Shown in pieces: positions 17,531 to 30,663 of a stretch of 64,000 nt of DNA; the first letter of the stretch is position 1, and each line of letters begins with the position of its first letter. The notes beneath the pieces are model-generated. The model did no database searches and was not told the origin of the DNA. It saw only the letters and a list, made by a program, of their open reading frames with translations. This stretch comes from Tubiluchus corallicola (lineage: Eukaryota; Priapulida; Priapulimorpha; Priapulimorphida; Tubiluchidae): assembly GCA_030141605.1 (NCBI GenBank), contig JAQGDQ010000128.1, positions 1 through 64,000 on the forward strand, in the 5' to 3' direction. The position numbers and the translations under genes are program-made.

Positions 17531-19780
17531 AAGTATAAATACTGACTAGCCAAACACTCATAAAATATTTAGTTCATTAGAGAAAGTTATAATCAACAAT
17601 GCTTGAAGATTCTACGTAGTGTTTGTCTACATTTCCTTAACCATTTGGCGATGGTAATGGACTAACAGATAGACGTATTTGCATACAAAGTCATCTTACA
17701 AAACAATACATGCATAAAAAATAGTTATTGACCGGCTATTTCCACGTGAGAAATTCTTGAATTGGAATCTGCAACTAACTCTTTGTTGTTTGTCCTGAAG
17801 GAGATAATAAAAAACAATTACCCTTTCTTGTAGCCAAGTCCTCCTCCAAATACCTACATTGTACTATAGTAAATACCAAATACCAAAAAGTACTGTTTTC
17901 CTACATCGAATAATTCGTAGATTAAAAATGAAAATTTTGGAAAAAATTAAAAATTAAAAATTTAAATCTTTAAACACTTTTAAGATATATAAAAAATACA
18001 AGTTTAACATTATCAGTTTAACAAAACAGCTTGGAAATAATACATTGATAAGAATGATGTGATCCGTAAAACCATTTCTTATTTTTAACTGGCCTTTGTT
18101 CAGCAGTTAACATTAGATAAAAAAGCAGCAGTTGTTTGGAGCCAAGGTGTTACCAAAACAACAAAGAAATCGCATCCACGGAGGAGCACACACCAAAGTT
18201 TGTTTTTTAGATATTCATGTTGATGTGTCAATGTAAATATTAGTCATAGTTAATATTTTAATAAACTGCCAATCTTTCAATGTCAAAACTGACATTTTTA
18301 CGTAACTGTGCATTGTAAATGTCTGTTAAATTGATGCATTTTTTCTCCTTTTTTATATTGTGTGTTTCGTTGTAAGTGTTTCAGTAAACTGCGCTTTCTT
18401 CGTTTAATTTGATATATTTGCCTAACTCTTCGTTGTACATATTAGTTAAATTTTCACATAGATCTGTTTGTTTTTCGCCTACTTTAATCATTTAAATCTA
18501 AACCCTTTAACGTTTAAGGTTCAATACTTCGTTGCAAATATCTTGCTAAACCTTCGATATTTAAATTGATAATTTTGCGAAAATCTTTAATATAAATATA
18601 TGTCATCGTAAATATTATGTTAAATTTGCTATTTGTTGTGTAATACTTCATTATAAATGTTTGTTATTACGTCTAAAAAGAAACGTATTTACTTTTACTC
18701 ATTTTACTCATTTTTCTAGCGTGTTGTAAATTTTATTCGCAGATCAATTCGCACTATGCTTTAAAAATTTTGACAAAATTATGTTTGCTTGAAAAACTGT
18801 ATAAAATGAAAATGTGTACTAAGAAATCAAAGGAATGGGCACGTAGTTGATGATGTTGTATACAGAAAGTAAAAAAGTAATAAAATACTCCTCATTTGTG
18901 CTATGCAGAGAGCAAAATCAATGTCAAAAGATGAACTTTAAGTGAAGTTGCTCGCTTATTTCCATTCAGGTGCAACCACAAAATTTAGATCAACCATTTA
19001 AATAATTATATTGTGGACCTAGTTTACTACAGGTAAGCTTAGTCAGGAAAGATCTACGAAAAACAGTTTGTAACAGGACCCTCGAGATAATTATTGTGGA
19101 TTAAATGCATATCAGTGATCATAAGTTTAAACTCATGTCATCTGGTCAATTATTAAAGTTGACTTTCTTTGTTGACAGGTCTTGGTTGACAGTTTCTTAC
19201 AAAGAATGACGGTTTTTATATTCGTAAGGATGTGCATAAGTAATGCAATAATTAATAATTAATAATAAGCATTCATAACGTAAGGCATATATATCCGTCT
19301 ATATGTCCGAGATTTCACGGTAAAGCAATCGAGATTTATTATTCAGTTAGTATGAAGCAGCTAGATATAATATCCGGTGCTTTTATGCATTTTGTTAGCA
19401 AGCCATATGGTACACTTAAATAATACTTCTGCACAACAACAGTGACAGCTATGCTATTGGCTTCATTGGCATTGTGATGTCACCGTAAAAAGGCATGTAC
19501 ATTAAGACTAAAAACCATAGATAACATAAAGCGCAAAAGTTTTATTAAACTGGACTACGTCCAACACCCGGAGTTTTGATTACATACACTCCTATGGTAT
19601 ATGACACACCTCACATCTGACAACAAGACTACTGCGTCTTAGAAAATTAATGGTAAGATTTTCTTCTTACGAGTTTAGATCTTGTTAGACGCCTTTACTT
19701 GCCAGAACTAGCAAGTAATGCGAACTGGTGTTTAAGCACTATTAATATAACTTTGCATAATGCACTAAATGTGCTGTAGC

Positions 19781-20615
19781 CAAGGCTGACAGTACGGGAC
19801 GGTGCGAAAAAATACCGTCCTTCGTACCTCTAAAAATAACGTACTGTAATTCTGTACCGTACCTACAAAATCGAATCGTACCGTACTAGTACGATAAAAT
19901 GTCGTACCGTAATTTCGTACCAAGTTCATGTAGGATCTACTATAAAAAGATAAAGAGTGACATAAAAATTAAATGTAAAACGATAAGTTTATCAATTATT
20001 GTTATGAATTTATGCGTACTATAAAAACAGAATTGCAGTTTGAACTTCCATACTATTTATTTTAGATTACAAAAGCTACACAATACAGGCTATGCTATTA
20101 TTTTATATACAAAAGCAGTCTGATGATATTTTGCACAGATCGGCAAAGTTCTAAGCATTCCTCATTAACGAGCATACATTTTGAAATATTTTTGCTGCAA
20201 CAAAATCTGCATAGCTTGAGATGTGCAGTAAATTACTACACAATAGCTAGAAATGACAGTTAACACAAGGGTGTTACATGAATTGGTGTCAGGCCTGGGA
20301 AGCAATCTGTAAACAAATATAATCTTAATTTACAAGAAATGACAACTCCAGCTTCAAAAACAACTTCTGGCTTTCCAGTTTGCACTCAAAAGGAACCAGT
20401 TTAGCGGGTTTGTTTAAGTGTGCTCTATGTTAATTAGGGGAGAACAGTAAGTTCCACACATTAACAAAATAAGTCAGCACAATGAGTTGCTGACCAATAG
20501 ACACCTTAGAAGAAACTGGGGATAAATGGTACGGAAAAGGTACGATAAAGGTACGAAAAGGGTACGAAATAAATACCGCTATTTCGAGCAGTACCGTACT
20601 GTACTGCCAGCCTTG
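19781..20615. mobile_element. hAT-like non-autonomous DNA transposon, 835 bp
   Basis: Left end CAAGGCTGACAGTACGGGAC and the reverse complement of the right end, CAAGGCTGGCAGTACAGTAC, form terminal inverted repeats that match at 17 of the first 20 bases. The flanks GCTGTAGC (19773-19780) and GTTGTAGT (20616-20623) agree at 6 of 8 bases, fitting a worn 8-bp target duplication as made by hAT transposases. Subterminal GTACC/GGTACG motifs are repeated many times inside both ends. No transposase frame is present. Confidence 0.75.
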
Positions 20616-22290
20616 GTTGTAGTCCTTGAGTCCTAAGGAGTATGGCACTTCTAAAAGCGTAGTCGTACGTTAATGGTACCACTCAGCATTCGTTTCAAAA
20701 TGCGAACACCAGGACCAGATTAGCTCTGAGATAACTTTAGGCGAGCGATATAAACTCCCTTATTGGACCTTCAATTATAGGATTTGGAACAGTGTCGGAA
20801 CAGCAGTTTGTTAATTCAAAAAATGCTTGACAGCCTTAATGAGGCATTTTATAATTTCGGGGCGTCAACTTACAATTTCAAAAATTGCTTGTGTTATCCA
20901 AAAGGGAAGCTGATTTACTATACTTGTCCTATCATCACAGAGTCCTATATGCACTTGCGTTTTTGGTATAGGGTAAAAGTTTTGTTTTTCGTCCCTTTTT
21001 ATAAATCATTCACTATGTGGTTGGAGATAAACATCATGATGATTAATATTTAGATAAGATCAACAATTTTTTAAATCGTGTTTTTTTTTAAATGATGCCA
21101 ACTTACACTCAGAAAAGTGATAATTCAGCTGAAACTGGCTGTTACTGTTTAGTGAAAGAATGTAGCTTTGCCAAGACAGATTTGTTTTCATTTTTTCTGT
21201 AAACTTTAACACTGTTCCCTTGTACTAGTAATACTACTTGGCTAGTTTGTCTGCAAAAATACCGCACGACGTAAGAAACCCACGTGCATGCTTCTTTGTG
21301 AAGTTGAAATTGTTTGCTTCATATTAGTAGAACAAGTTTAATTGTTGCTGTAACAATTTTCTTCGTAGCCGTCGCTTGCCCTTGCATAGACAAGCCTTCA
21401 GTGTACGCCAAGAACGAAACAAGTAAATAAGCCTATTTACATCGCATACAGTAAACGACTTATGTTTGGATTGGCGACAACTACATATTTGGCTTGGACT
21501 GGCTGCATGTTTTCGAATGATCACACCATTAATTTTTTTCTTTCTACTGATATGCCTATAATGCAAACAAAAAAGAATGAACATGGACAAGATAGCCTTG
21601 GCTCTATTTACAGAGAACCTGTTGCTTATAAGAGGTACCACGACTCCCTTCTATAGTCTGCACGGATCAGCAGAACTAGCAATGATGGCATATACTTATG
21701 TTTTTTTAAAAGCTTTTTCCGATATATTGAAAAGTGCGAACTTCTCAATTTAGAAGAGGCAGGAAGACTACGTTTGTTTTAATTCGTTTTATTTTTTTTC
21801 GGACCTAAAGCTAACTTGGTGTGATACAAATTCAGCGATGCATTCCGGGATACAAATTCAGTGATGCGTTTCGGGTGGTGACCTTTGATCAATCTAGGCA
21901 CGCAAATCAAACGTAACTTAGACCTCTGATCCTAAGCTCATTTCATCACGTTGTTAGAATAATCATTAAAAGTGGTTAATCGAAATAATTATTGTTAATA
22001 GCTGGACCTGAAAAATTTTGCGAGCCGCACTATATTACTTAACCAGTTAGTACTTAATAAATTTGTAGGGGAAACAACTAGCCTTTTGCAAGTGCCGGAA
22101 TCGAAATTGGGTAAGTGTTACTCTACTATTCGAGCTGTTATGAAATTGGCGTACTCTGTGTTAGCTTGAAGTATTGCGTTTTGGTCCTGTTAAGTATACT
22201 TTGTCAAGTGTTTTATTTGCAGTCTATGAGATATGCAAATACACAAAAGTATAAACGACATTATATCGCTTTTTATTTGACAGAATAGCG

Positions 22291-25200
22291 ATGGCAAGTC
22301 TACAGCTTTTAGACATGTTACATTTGGATCTAGGAACAGTACTAATAGTCGTTGCAGTGTTCATTATCACCCTCTACTGGTTGAGTGTTCCGCGGGGACT
22401 TCCACCTGGACCTTTTGGGCTACCATTGTTGGGATATATACCGTTTCTAACCAAAGAGCCATACATACAATATGCAGGTAGGTTTGCCTCCAACTGTTGC
22501 ACAATTCGGTTTCGAAAGTTGTTCCTGTACATTAAAATGTACCACATTCAGTATATTAGAATTATATCAACGCACCATGTGAAAAGGCACGATGTTATTT
22601 GGGAGAAAATGTCTGACATCTAGTGAATAACAATTCTAGAAGTACATGTTTCGCTGCCTACCATGTATAATACATCGCATCGTTATGTGACGTAAATGGT
22701 TACTGGCATTTGCCCCGCTGTTGTCGATGAAAACGATATACATTTACCTGGCATACACATATCAAGTGGCGCAAAAAATATGCCAAGGTTTTCATCATGA
22801 TATTATAAGAAGAAAATAACGGAATTGCTCGAGAATTATCACACTGATATTACGCTGATATATAAACACCAGAAATTTTATGTCACTCCCTCAGACTTTG
22901 TTATATTTAACTAGAATTTTATATTAACTAGTTCACGAAATAAATGCCGGAAAAAATTTTGTGCGTTACTGTTGATAAAATATACAACCAGTGCTCTATG
23001 TGTCACCATTTCAATAGAAACTAGACGAAGGCATTTCTTTCAACAACTGACAGTTTCTCAATTGGGGTGTTTGGTGTTCAACCATTTTTGCTTTAGTTCC
23101 TTTGCATCTAACGGCTCTGTGCGAGCCTTATACATTTTCTCTTTATACCGAATCCAGAGGATTAAAGTATCATTTTTTCTTGACAACAAATCTTTAGCAG
23201 TTATTTATTTCCTGTATTGAAGATTACAATGCAAGCTAGTTGATTTCATTATTGTTTTGCAGTCGTGTATTGTGAATGCTTTATACGTCAACATAATTAT
23301 TCCTCGGTTGTTGATGATTAGATGACATCATTCCGGCATTTAAATTTTTAACATGTAGAAGTTTTTCGGCCGTAAGTTACAAATTAGGGGAAAGCGGGGC
23401 AAGGTGGAAGGGGCTAAGCAGTTTTACTTATATGTAATTAATGTTAAGGTGTACAACATTGTCCCCTTCTGTTTTTTAGTGACGTTGTCTTTCCTACTTC
23501 TTACAGAAAAATGTTAATTAGTCACATGGACCATTATAGCAGTACTTCTTTGCCGTAGTAAGCGTTTTAAAAATGCCATATGAACTTTTTAATTATCAAT
23601 AGGTTTTTTCGTCGTAAATTATTGTCTTTTTAATGTAATGTAATTTAATTGTGTTTTAACTTCAGTGTATCTTAATTAATGTAATGTAATGTCTTAGAGT
23701 AATGTAGTTTAATTGCATTTCAAACCTCAGTTTCACTCAATTAATGCAATGAAATTTAACCTTCGCGTTACAAGATTTTTTAAATAAACTTATATATATA
23801 CTTGGGACCATTATAGTAGCACTTCAGATCATTATTTTAAACCTTATTTTTATCTCGCTGCCAAAGTAAAGGTTAAAATGAAAAATGTCATTGGAGTAAA
23901 ATTAAATGAATGATTCCAAACAAAACGTTATTTAATAGGTGATCGTGATAAATTCTTTTACAGAAACAATTGATACTGAACGGAGAAAGGTATACATTTT
24001 CCTGTTTAGTTTACAATTCTACCTGACTTCCCTAATTCTCATGGATTCGTGTAACTAAAAATGATGCTTACTTATACGCCTGTAAACCCTGATCATGTCT
24101 CTGTGCAAAATAACATTTGGAGTACATTTGGAGTAACATTTGGAGATTACATATATGACAGGCTTGACCATGTCTACGTGTTAACGGTTCTCCAGCAATT
24201 TTAGTGTCAGTGACAGCATATTTTAATTTTGCATATTGTGACATAAATGTATTCGAACTTAGTAAAACAGATTAGCTGTCTATATGTCAGAGTTTCGCAG
24301 GGGCAAAGCCAAATATTTTCTCTTTGTCCCACGTTATGGTCGCTCTGACAATCCTTTATCATTGATCCACACAAAAGCAAACTGGTTTCAAAATTAGCAC
24401 AAAATTTCGCTAAATACTTTTTCGGCGTCTGAAATCCTTTGCAGTACTATCACTTCCTACACATAATTATAGCAGTTACTACAAATTTTTCTGCAGACGC
24501 ATACGTGAAAAAACAATGGCATTTGCAGAGACGTCTGTTGGGAATTGTTCAAAGCATAAACTGATTTCACGTGTGACAAATGCTTGAAATCCCAGGCCGT
24601 TCCTTTTTACCCCATTTTCCGCTACCAAACTTATAAACTTGTAACTTTCACTTTCATGCACACACGCACGCACGCACGCACACACACACACACACACACA
24701 CATATTGTTATAATATAATTGCTAAATATAATCACTTTGTTTTTTTCTTATATATGTGGTCTTTTCAGAGCTAAGCAAGAAATATGGACCAGTGATGTCT
24801 GTTTATTACGGATCTGTGCCAGTTATTATTTTGAATGGTTATGATGCCGTGAAGGAAGCCTTTGTAGACCGAGAAGTTGATTTTATGAGCAGACCGCTAA
24901 GTATCTTTTACGTACCCCAAAAGATATTTGGCAGGCATAGAGGTAAAAAAATAATACCGAAATTCAAACATGTAAATTTTATTATATATACAAATATGAA
25001 ACTCTATATATATAAAACTATATAATATAGAGTTAGCTAACTATGTTGGAGATCCCTATTAATTACACGAGTGATCAATAGCAGCCAGTAAGCTTTTTCT
25101 TTCTATTTTATAGGACTAATTTTTAACGAGTTTGGACAACACTGGAAAGCTACTCGGAAATTTGCCCAGACAGCTTTGAAGGACTTTGGAGTTGGCAAAG

Positions 25201-28200
25201 TGTCGCTAGAAACCCGAATTCTGAGCGAATTGGAAGCAGTGTCGAAAGAGTTTGTCAAGCAGAAAGAGAGTCCCTTTAATCCACGTCGAGTTCTTAAGAT
25301 GGCAGCGTCGAATATAGTAGCATCTATAAACTTTGGAGCCAGGCAAGTAAATTGCAATGATATTATTAACATGCATTAAGTATTCAGTAATTCCAACACA
25401 CTAGTGGTCTTCTAGGAATTTTTGGGGCAAATGAGGGTTACAATTTGGAAACTCTTGACTCATCAGCCATTAGTAACACTAATCATGACAGAAAATATAA
25501 AAACGAGATATAAAAGTTTAGAGGTGGTCTACTTGAACATATTTTTATCTTTTTCGTACATTTGTAGGATGGAGTACACAGACGAAAAATTCGGAAAACT
25601 TCTAGACATGAATGACGAATTTTTTAAGCTCCCTATTCCTGTCTCGCCAGTGAATTCTTATCCATTGTTGCGATTTGTTCCTGGTGTTGGCGATGTAGTA
25701 AATAAAGCTCTTGGATGTATTGCACGTATTAAGGAATTCACCAAAGAAGTAAGTAGTGATTGACCATGATAGTTCATCTTAGCCTCATAATTTGCTCTTT
25801 AATGCACTCCTAGTAAGACAGTGGATTTTAGTTGACGCATCCATGTCATCAAAACTGGCAATACACTCTATACCATTAGATGTATTAAGAACTTGACGCT
25901 TTATAGATTACGGTAAAAACACGGGATAATGATGAAAATATAATCATAATCTTCTGATCGTGATTCACATATTCTCATAACATCTGTTTACTTAACAGTA
26001 CATAGATGAACATCGTGCTAGCTTTGACAAGGATAACATCAGAGACTTTATAGATTATTATCTGAAAGGTTCAAAAGAAATGCAAGAGGCTGGAAATGAG
26101 AAGTGTGAGTAATAGTAATTTTTCCTAGTGTGCCATTATGTTTCCAACTTATCACTCATTATGTTTATCATATCATTCATATGTTTCACACGTGAATTAA
26201 TGTTCTCTTCTCTTTCGCTTTTGCTCATATCACAAGCGTATATATATATATATAGCCAGATTATAAACTGCACTACCGAGAGATGCAAGCGTTTTCACAT
26301 TGTCTTACAACTTGACGTGGATTTCCAGTGACCTGTACTATCTACCGAAGCATCTACGCTTCACTTTAATTTAGATGCATATACAACAGACGGTTCTTTA
26401 ATATGAATGCAACCGTTGCTATGCCCTCTCTTATTCTGTTTTCATGTATATATGTGTGTGTGTATATAATAGTAGGGTCAATTTACTGACTTACCCCTAA
26501 AAAGTGTAGAAAATGTTTTTTGGTGTTTTCTTGTAGTATTTGGTCCAGAGAATAGCGTACCCAAAATAGGCCGAAATTTGAGCACCACAAAGGGTCTAAT
26601 TATGACGTCAAAAAGATGACTCCCATTTGACGAAAACGAATAGGTATTTAGTCTGCCAGAATGGTGATTTTGACTCAAAGACATAAAACTTTGCGCAGTG
26701 CTAACCAATTTTTCGTTGTTAAAGAGTTTTCGTGTGCCGTGTAGGCGGTTGTATCATCTGCATATTGTGTTAAGCGTGAATTATGTAAAATTAAATGATT
26801 TATTAACATGCAAACAAAAGAGTGAATGACCTAATATGGCACCTTGAGGGTTCCCTCTCTGTGGCGTATCCAATAAGAAAGTGTGTTTGTTCAGGTTGGC
26901 TCTTTGTTTTCTATGAAATAGGTATGAAGCTTTTATAATCATCTTTAGCATCTTTCCTGTGTATTGGAGTTATTTTGCTTGTTTATATATATATATTCAG
27001 TAACGTTAGTAAATGACACAGTAGATTTTGTTACTCGAATCTCGTTTGGCCTATGTTATTCGCTTCTCTTCCTCTTTAGCGCGGACTTGGACTACTAGCG
27101 CGTTACTACATAAAAGAACTTCACGTGAATAAAACTACATTGAAGTACCATTTTTACGCGAGTAAAACTAACCACACGTTCGTTTTGCAATGTCTGTCTC
27201 AAACGAAATCTGCTGTCCCCCCAATAATCAGTAGAAGTAAAGTATTTTTCTCATTTTTGCTATTTTGTTATTAGAACAGTTACATGGACTACATTACATT
27301 ACATGCTTTACATTACCAAACATCATGAAAGAAGCAATAACAAGTTGATAATTTCAGTGACAATGAAAGCAACTGCTACAGCTATGTGGCCAGCAGTGGC
27401 AATTCGTTTAACAGCAGCTCTTTACAACGAAAACAGAGATTTAACTCACCAAATTTTGGTGTTATATTTACTGGAGAAATACATTAAAAAGGCTGTGAGT
27501 TTACTTATTTAAAGCTTGTTTTTCTTTACTATTTTATGCTGCTATGGCAAGCTAAATAAATATGTTATTTAGCTATTTAAATAAGCACTTTCTTACATAG
27601 GGACAGATGAGCATTTGTTCCAAATTATAGTCGACTTGTTTAATGCTGGAACGGAGACAACTGCAACAAGTCTCGGCTGGATGTTTCTGTATTTAATCAA
27701 ATTCCCAGATGTACAGAAAAAAGTACAAGCAGAAATTGATAAGGTATTGTCACAAAAATTGTTTGCTAATTGCTAATTGTAATAGAAAACGACCATATAA
27801 CAATTGAGCTAAAGTTGTTTTAAGTTATTTATGATTTTTTAAGTTATCACAAAATATAAGAACTTTTAGTATCATGGCTTGTTACACATGCTGCTTACAG
27901 GAATTGTTCTTCTTTATGTGCTTGTAGGTTATCGGAGAAAGATATCCTAAGTTTAGTGATCGCAATAATATGCCCTATGTGCAAGCAGCGATCAGTGAAA
28001 TGCAACGTCATGCGAATATTACTCCATTTGCTATACCTCACTCGCCCATAAAAGATACAACACTTCGAGGATACAACATCCCTAGGTAGGTTACAGCCAG
28101 CCTGTACTAACCAATCAAACAATTACACATTGAAGAGATAACTATTGTGTTATAAAAGTAATTAAATTAAAGGGAAGAAAAGGGAATTTTAAAGTATATG

Positions 28201-30325
28201 CCAAAAAACTTTCTATACAAAGTTATATTACTTAACATTACGTTTACCTGTTTAAAAGACGGATGTAATTGGAAAAGCAAATTCTTACTTATTTAAAATA
28301 TTTGAGCTATCAGGTAAAACGGCGCTACATCGCCATCCCAGTGTGCACCACTGATTCATCAAAACACACAGTGGTCTTATTGACAGTATAAAGTAATTTA
28401 AACTTTTGCTTAGCGAAGTGCTCTGCGAATGCGCTGATTATTTTTTCAAAGTTGTGCGCAATGTTATCCAAACTTGCTTCAAAAGACTTACCGTTAAAAT
28501 GACTGCGCCTAACGATCATCGCGTGAGTTTAAATTTGCAAGTTTTATCCAGCATTACTGCTAACGCAAGCCGCGTATGCAATAAGACAGCACGAAAGTGA
28601 TATAAAATTTCAAAACAAATTTTTAAACTTTTTTGCGAAGAGAATTTTTTGTACTTAACTTTATAGCAATCCTTATTCGTATTACGAACTATTTTAGTTT
28701 AGGTAATAATTTCCCGGTGAAATCATAAAATGATGAAAATGGCTTTTGTTAAGTTAAACCGTTAAACTAACTCCTTAATTAAACTATTAACATGCGTAGG
28801 TGGCTGTCAACCATCTGTAACTAGCAAAGGGTTCAGACAGTTAGCCGAATTCAGCACATGCGAAAGTTCCTTTTAAGAAAAATACTTCAGTAAAACAAAT
28901 CTAAAGCAGCCCGGTCTTGTATTATTATGGTAAATGCATAACAAATGATAGTAGACTATGGAAAAATATGTACATGTGAAAATAACACATGCTCATCATT
29001 GCAAAAATTCTATGCCCTTAAAATTGTAAGCCTAATTCAGAATTATATGTAAATTTCTGTTATGTAGCTATTTTCTAGGCCAATTGGAGTAGTAATTGTT
29101 ATTATGGTTTCTCATACTGCCAGGCCTTGACAAGAAAAACAGATGATCTGAGGTGTCGTGGCCTAGAATGACTAGGCAGTAAAAAACAAAACCGCGATAA
29201 CACAGATGTTAAGAACCATATTATTAATAATAACATGAACTATTTTATCTAAAATATAACATCCATCTTTTTAAAGTATTTTATATCCATCACTCAATTC
29301 ACTGTTAAAAGATCATCATTGACGACCATCGAATCATTATTGATCCCACCCGCCCCAAAATTCCATAACAGAAAATATAAAATCCAAATACTTTATATCA
29401 TCACATTGCAAAAGTTGTTTATGCACTTAAAGGTACCGAACTTCGTTGAAGGAAACTTAAGGAACTAATTAACTACAACTTGTTTTAATTCTCGTCAAGT
29501 ATAGCTGTCTGAAAGTTAGAAAAAGTTTCAATTCTTACAGACGCAGTATTATGTTTGCTAACCTGTATTCAGTACATCGAGATCCGAAATACTGGACAAA
29601 CCCCGATGAATACGATCCAAACCGCTTTCTAGATGAGTCCGGGAATTACGTGAAACCGGAAGCCTTTATTCCTTTCTCCATAGGTAAGAACCTGATCTGT
29701 CTTTCCAAGCGCTCCGCGGTAAGACACATAATTAACGCAGTGCAATCTCCACTTTAACTCTCTTGCATTTATATTTTTGTGCCTATGTATGGTGTGCGTT
29801 TAAAATGTGAACAATGTATCGTCATTGAGCAATAGGTTTTTTAACAGAAATCACTTTGTCTTGAAAAAATATGAGAGGCATGGACTGAACATTCAGTCTA
29901 CGAGTATTTTATTATTTGTATACAATACACAGAACAAATATATGGCACAAGCTTTCGTAAAGAGTTCTTTAAAAATGGAAGAGAATTTCAAGTTTTAATT
30001 ATATTATAGATCATCAGTAATGAGTCATTTTCAGTTTCGATGACAGTTGTTTACTCTTGAGCAACTGAGCATTTGAGCATCTAAGATTTTCAAATAATTG
30101 TGCTATCTACTTTTTAATTAGAAAGCATTCTACTTTCATATAGGTCGTCGCATTTGCCTGGGTATGCCTCTAGCGAATATGGAGCTTTTCATGTTTTTCA
30201 CGTTCCTTCTGCAAAGATTCAACATAAAGGCACCGGAGGGCGCTAAGGTTACCCTCGAGCCCATATTTGGCGTAACTAGGTCCGCTGCACCTTACGACAT
30301 TATTGCAAAGCCAAGAACTCATTGA
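22291..30325 (+). CDS. Cytochrome P450, CYP2-clan, tandem copy 3 (complete, 500 residues)
   Basis: Complete nine-exon P450: 22291-22477, 24769-24942, 25114-25342, 25568-25748, 25999-26104, 27601-27743, 27928-28085, 29541-29683, 30144-30325 (TGA). Summed length is 1503 bases, 500 residues, normal for the family. Residues about 12-34 form a hydrophobic anchor followed by PRGLPPGP, so it should be ER-bound facing the cytosol. I-helix AGTETT is at about 308-313, the ExxR pair at E364/R367, PNRFLD at 419-424, and haem loop [10 protein letters not shown] at 438-447 with C445 as the expected haem ligand. This is a monooxygenase working with NADPH-P450 reductase; substrate unknown. The start is chosen because ATGGCA directly precedes the anchor and aligns with copy 2. 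An acceptor-like CAG ends 7 bases before it, so a non-coding first exon is possible. Intron 3 has a GC donor (AG|GCAAGT). Introns run from 171 to 2291 bases. Confidence 0.96.
23631..23756. repeat. Two-unit tandem repeat of about 62 bp, intron 1 of P450 copy 3
   Basis: Two diverged units rich in TTAATGTAATG, each followed by a TTTAATTG...CTCAGT / TTCAGT step. In addition ACCATTATAG(C/T)AG recurs at about 23530 and 23810. Confidence 0.5.
24658..24702. repeat. (ACGC)n-(AC)n microsatellite, intron 1 of P450 copy 3
   Basis: Short ACGC units turning into AC, about 66 bases before the exon 2 acceptor. Confidence 0.95.
25343..25348 (+). other. GC-AG intron donor, intron 3 of P450 copy 3
   Basis: Exon 3 ends GCCAG, followed by GCAAGT. 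Joining AG to GATGGAG at 25568 gives ...[13 protein letters not shown] in frame. Using the nearby GTAAAT at 25347 would put exon 4 out of frame. Confidence 0.88.
28163..28650 (+). repeat. Interspersed repeat family R2, copy in intron 7 of P450 copy 3
   Basis: Same family, orientation and intron as the copy at 15236-15720, starting about 78 bases after the exon 7 donor. A shared insertion before the copy 2 / copy 3 duplication is the simplest reading. Confidence 0.85.
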
Positions 30326-30657
30326 AAACTATTTGCTGCATGATAGAATGAATCATTAGTTATTAAATTTTTGAAACAAAGCTTGACAAGTCCGGACTGA
30401 GCTTGGCTTTGAATCAGAGTTTTGGATTACAAGTCCGGATTAGATTCCCATTTTTCGCATTTTCTTTTTCCGTAAACTTTGCTTCAAAAATTCGATAGTT
30501 ACGCGTTCATTTTAGGGTTACCCGATAATGTTAGAATGAAAATTATAGTTATTTACCAAATGCCTAGACATAATTTGCTTTTATTTTACTTTTTAAATAC
30601 ATGTGTTTATTAAATGCACGTGTTTATTTAAATTGAGTTTACTTTTTGAATAAGAAT

Positions 30658-30663
30658 AATAAA
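30658..30663 (+). promoter_or_regulatory. Possible polyadenylation signal, P450 copy 3
   Basis: AATAAA 333 bases after the stop, followed by a T-rich stretch. Confidence 0.4.

Larger units (their letters stand above)
16993..22290. other. Intergenic region between P450 copies 2 and 3
   Basis: 5.3 kb without a convincing exon. It holds repeat module R4, a hAT-like element at 19781-20615 and a small tandem repeat near 21830-21875 (GATACAAATTCAG twice). It ends in an acceptor-like TTTGACAG 7 bases before the copy 3 start. Open frames at 20784-21053 and 21324-21656 have no family likeness. Confidence 0.6.

Noticed and set aside
23390-23430. GGGGAAAGCGGGGCAAGG, resembling a DNA transposon end
   Set aside because: No inverted partner or target duplication found nearby.
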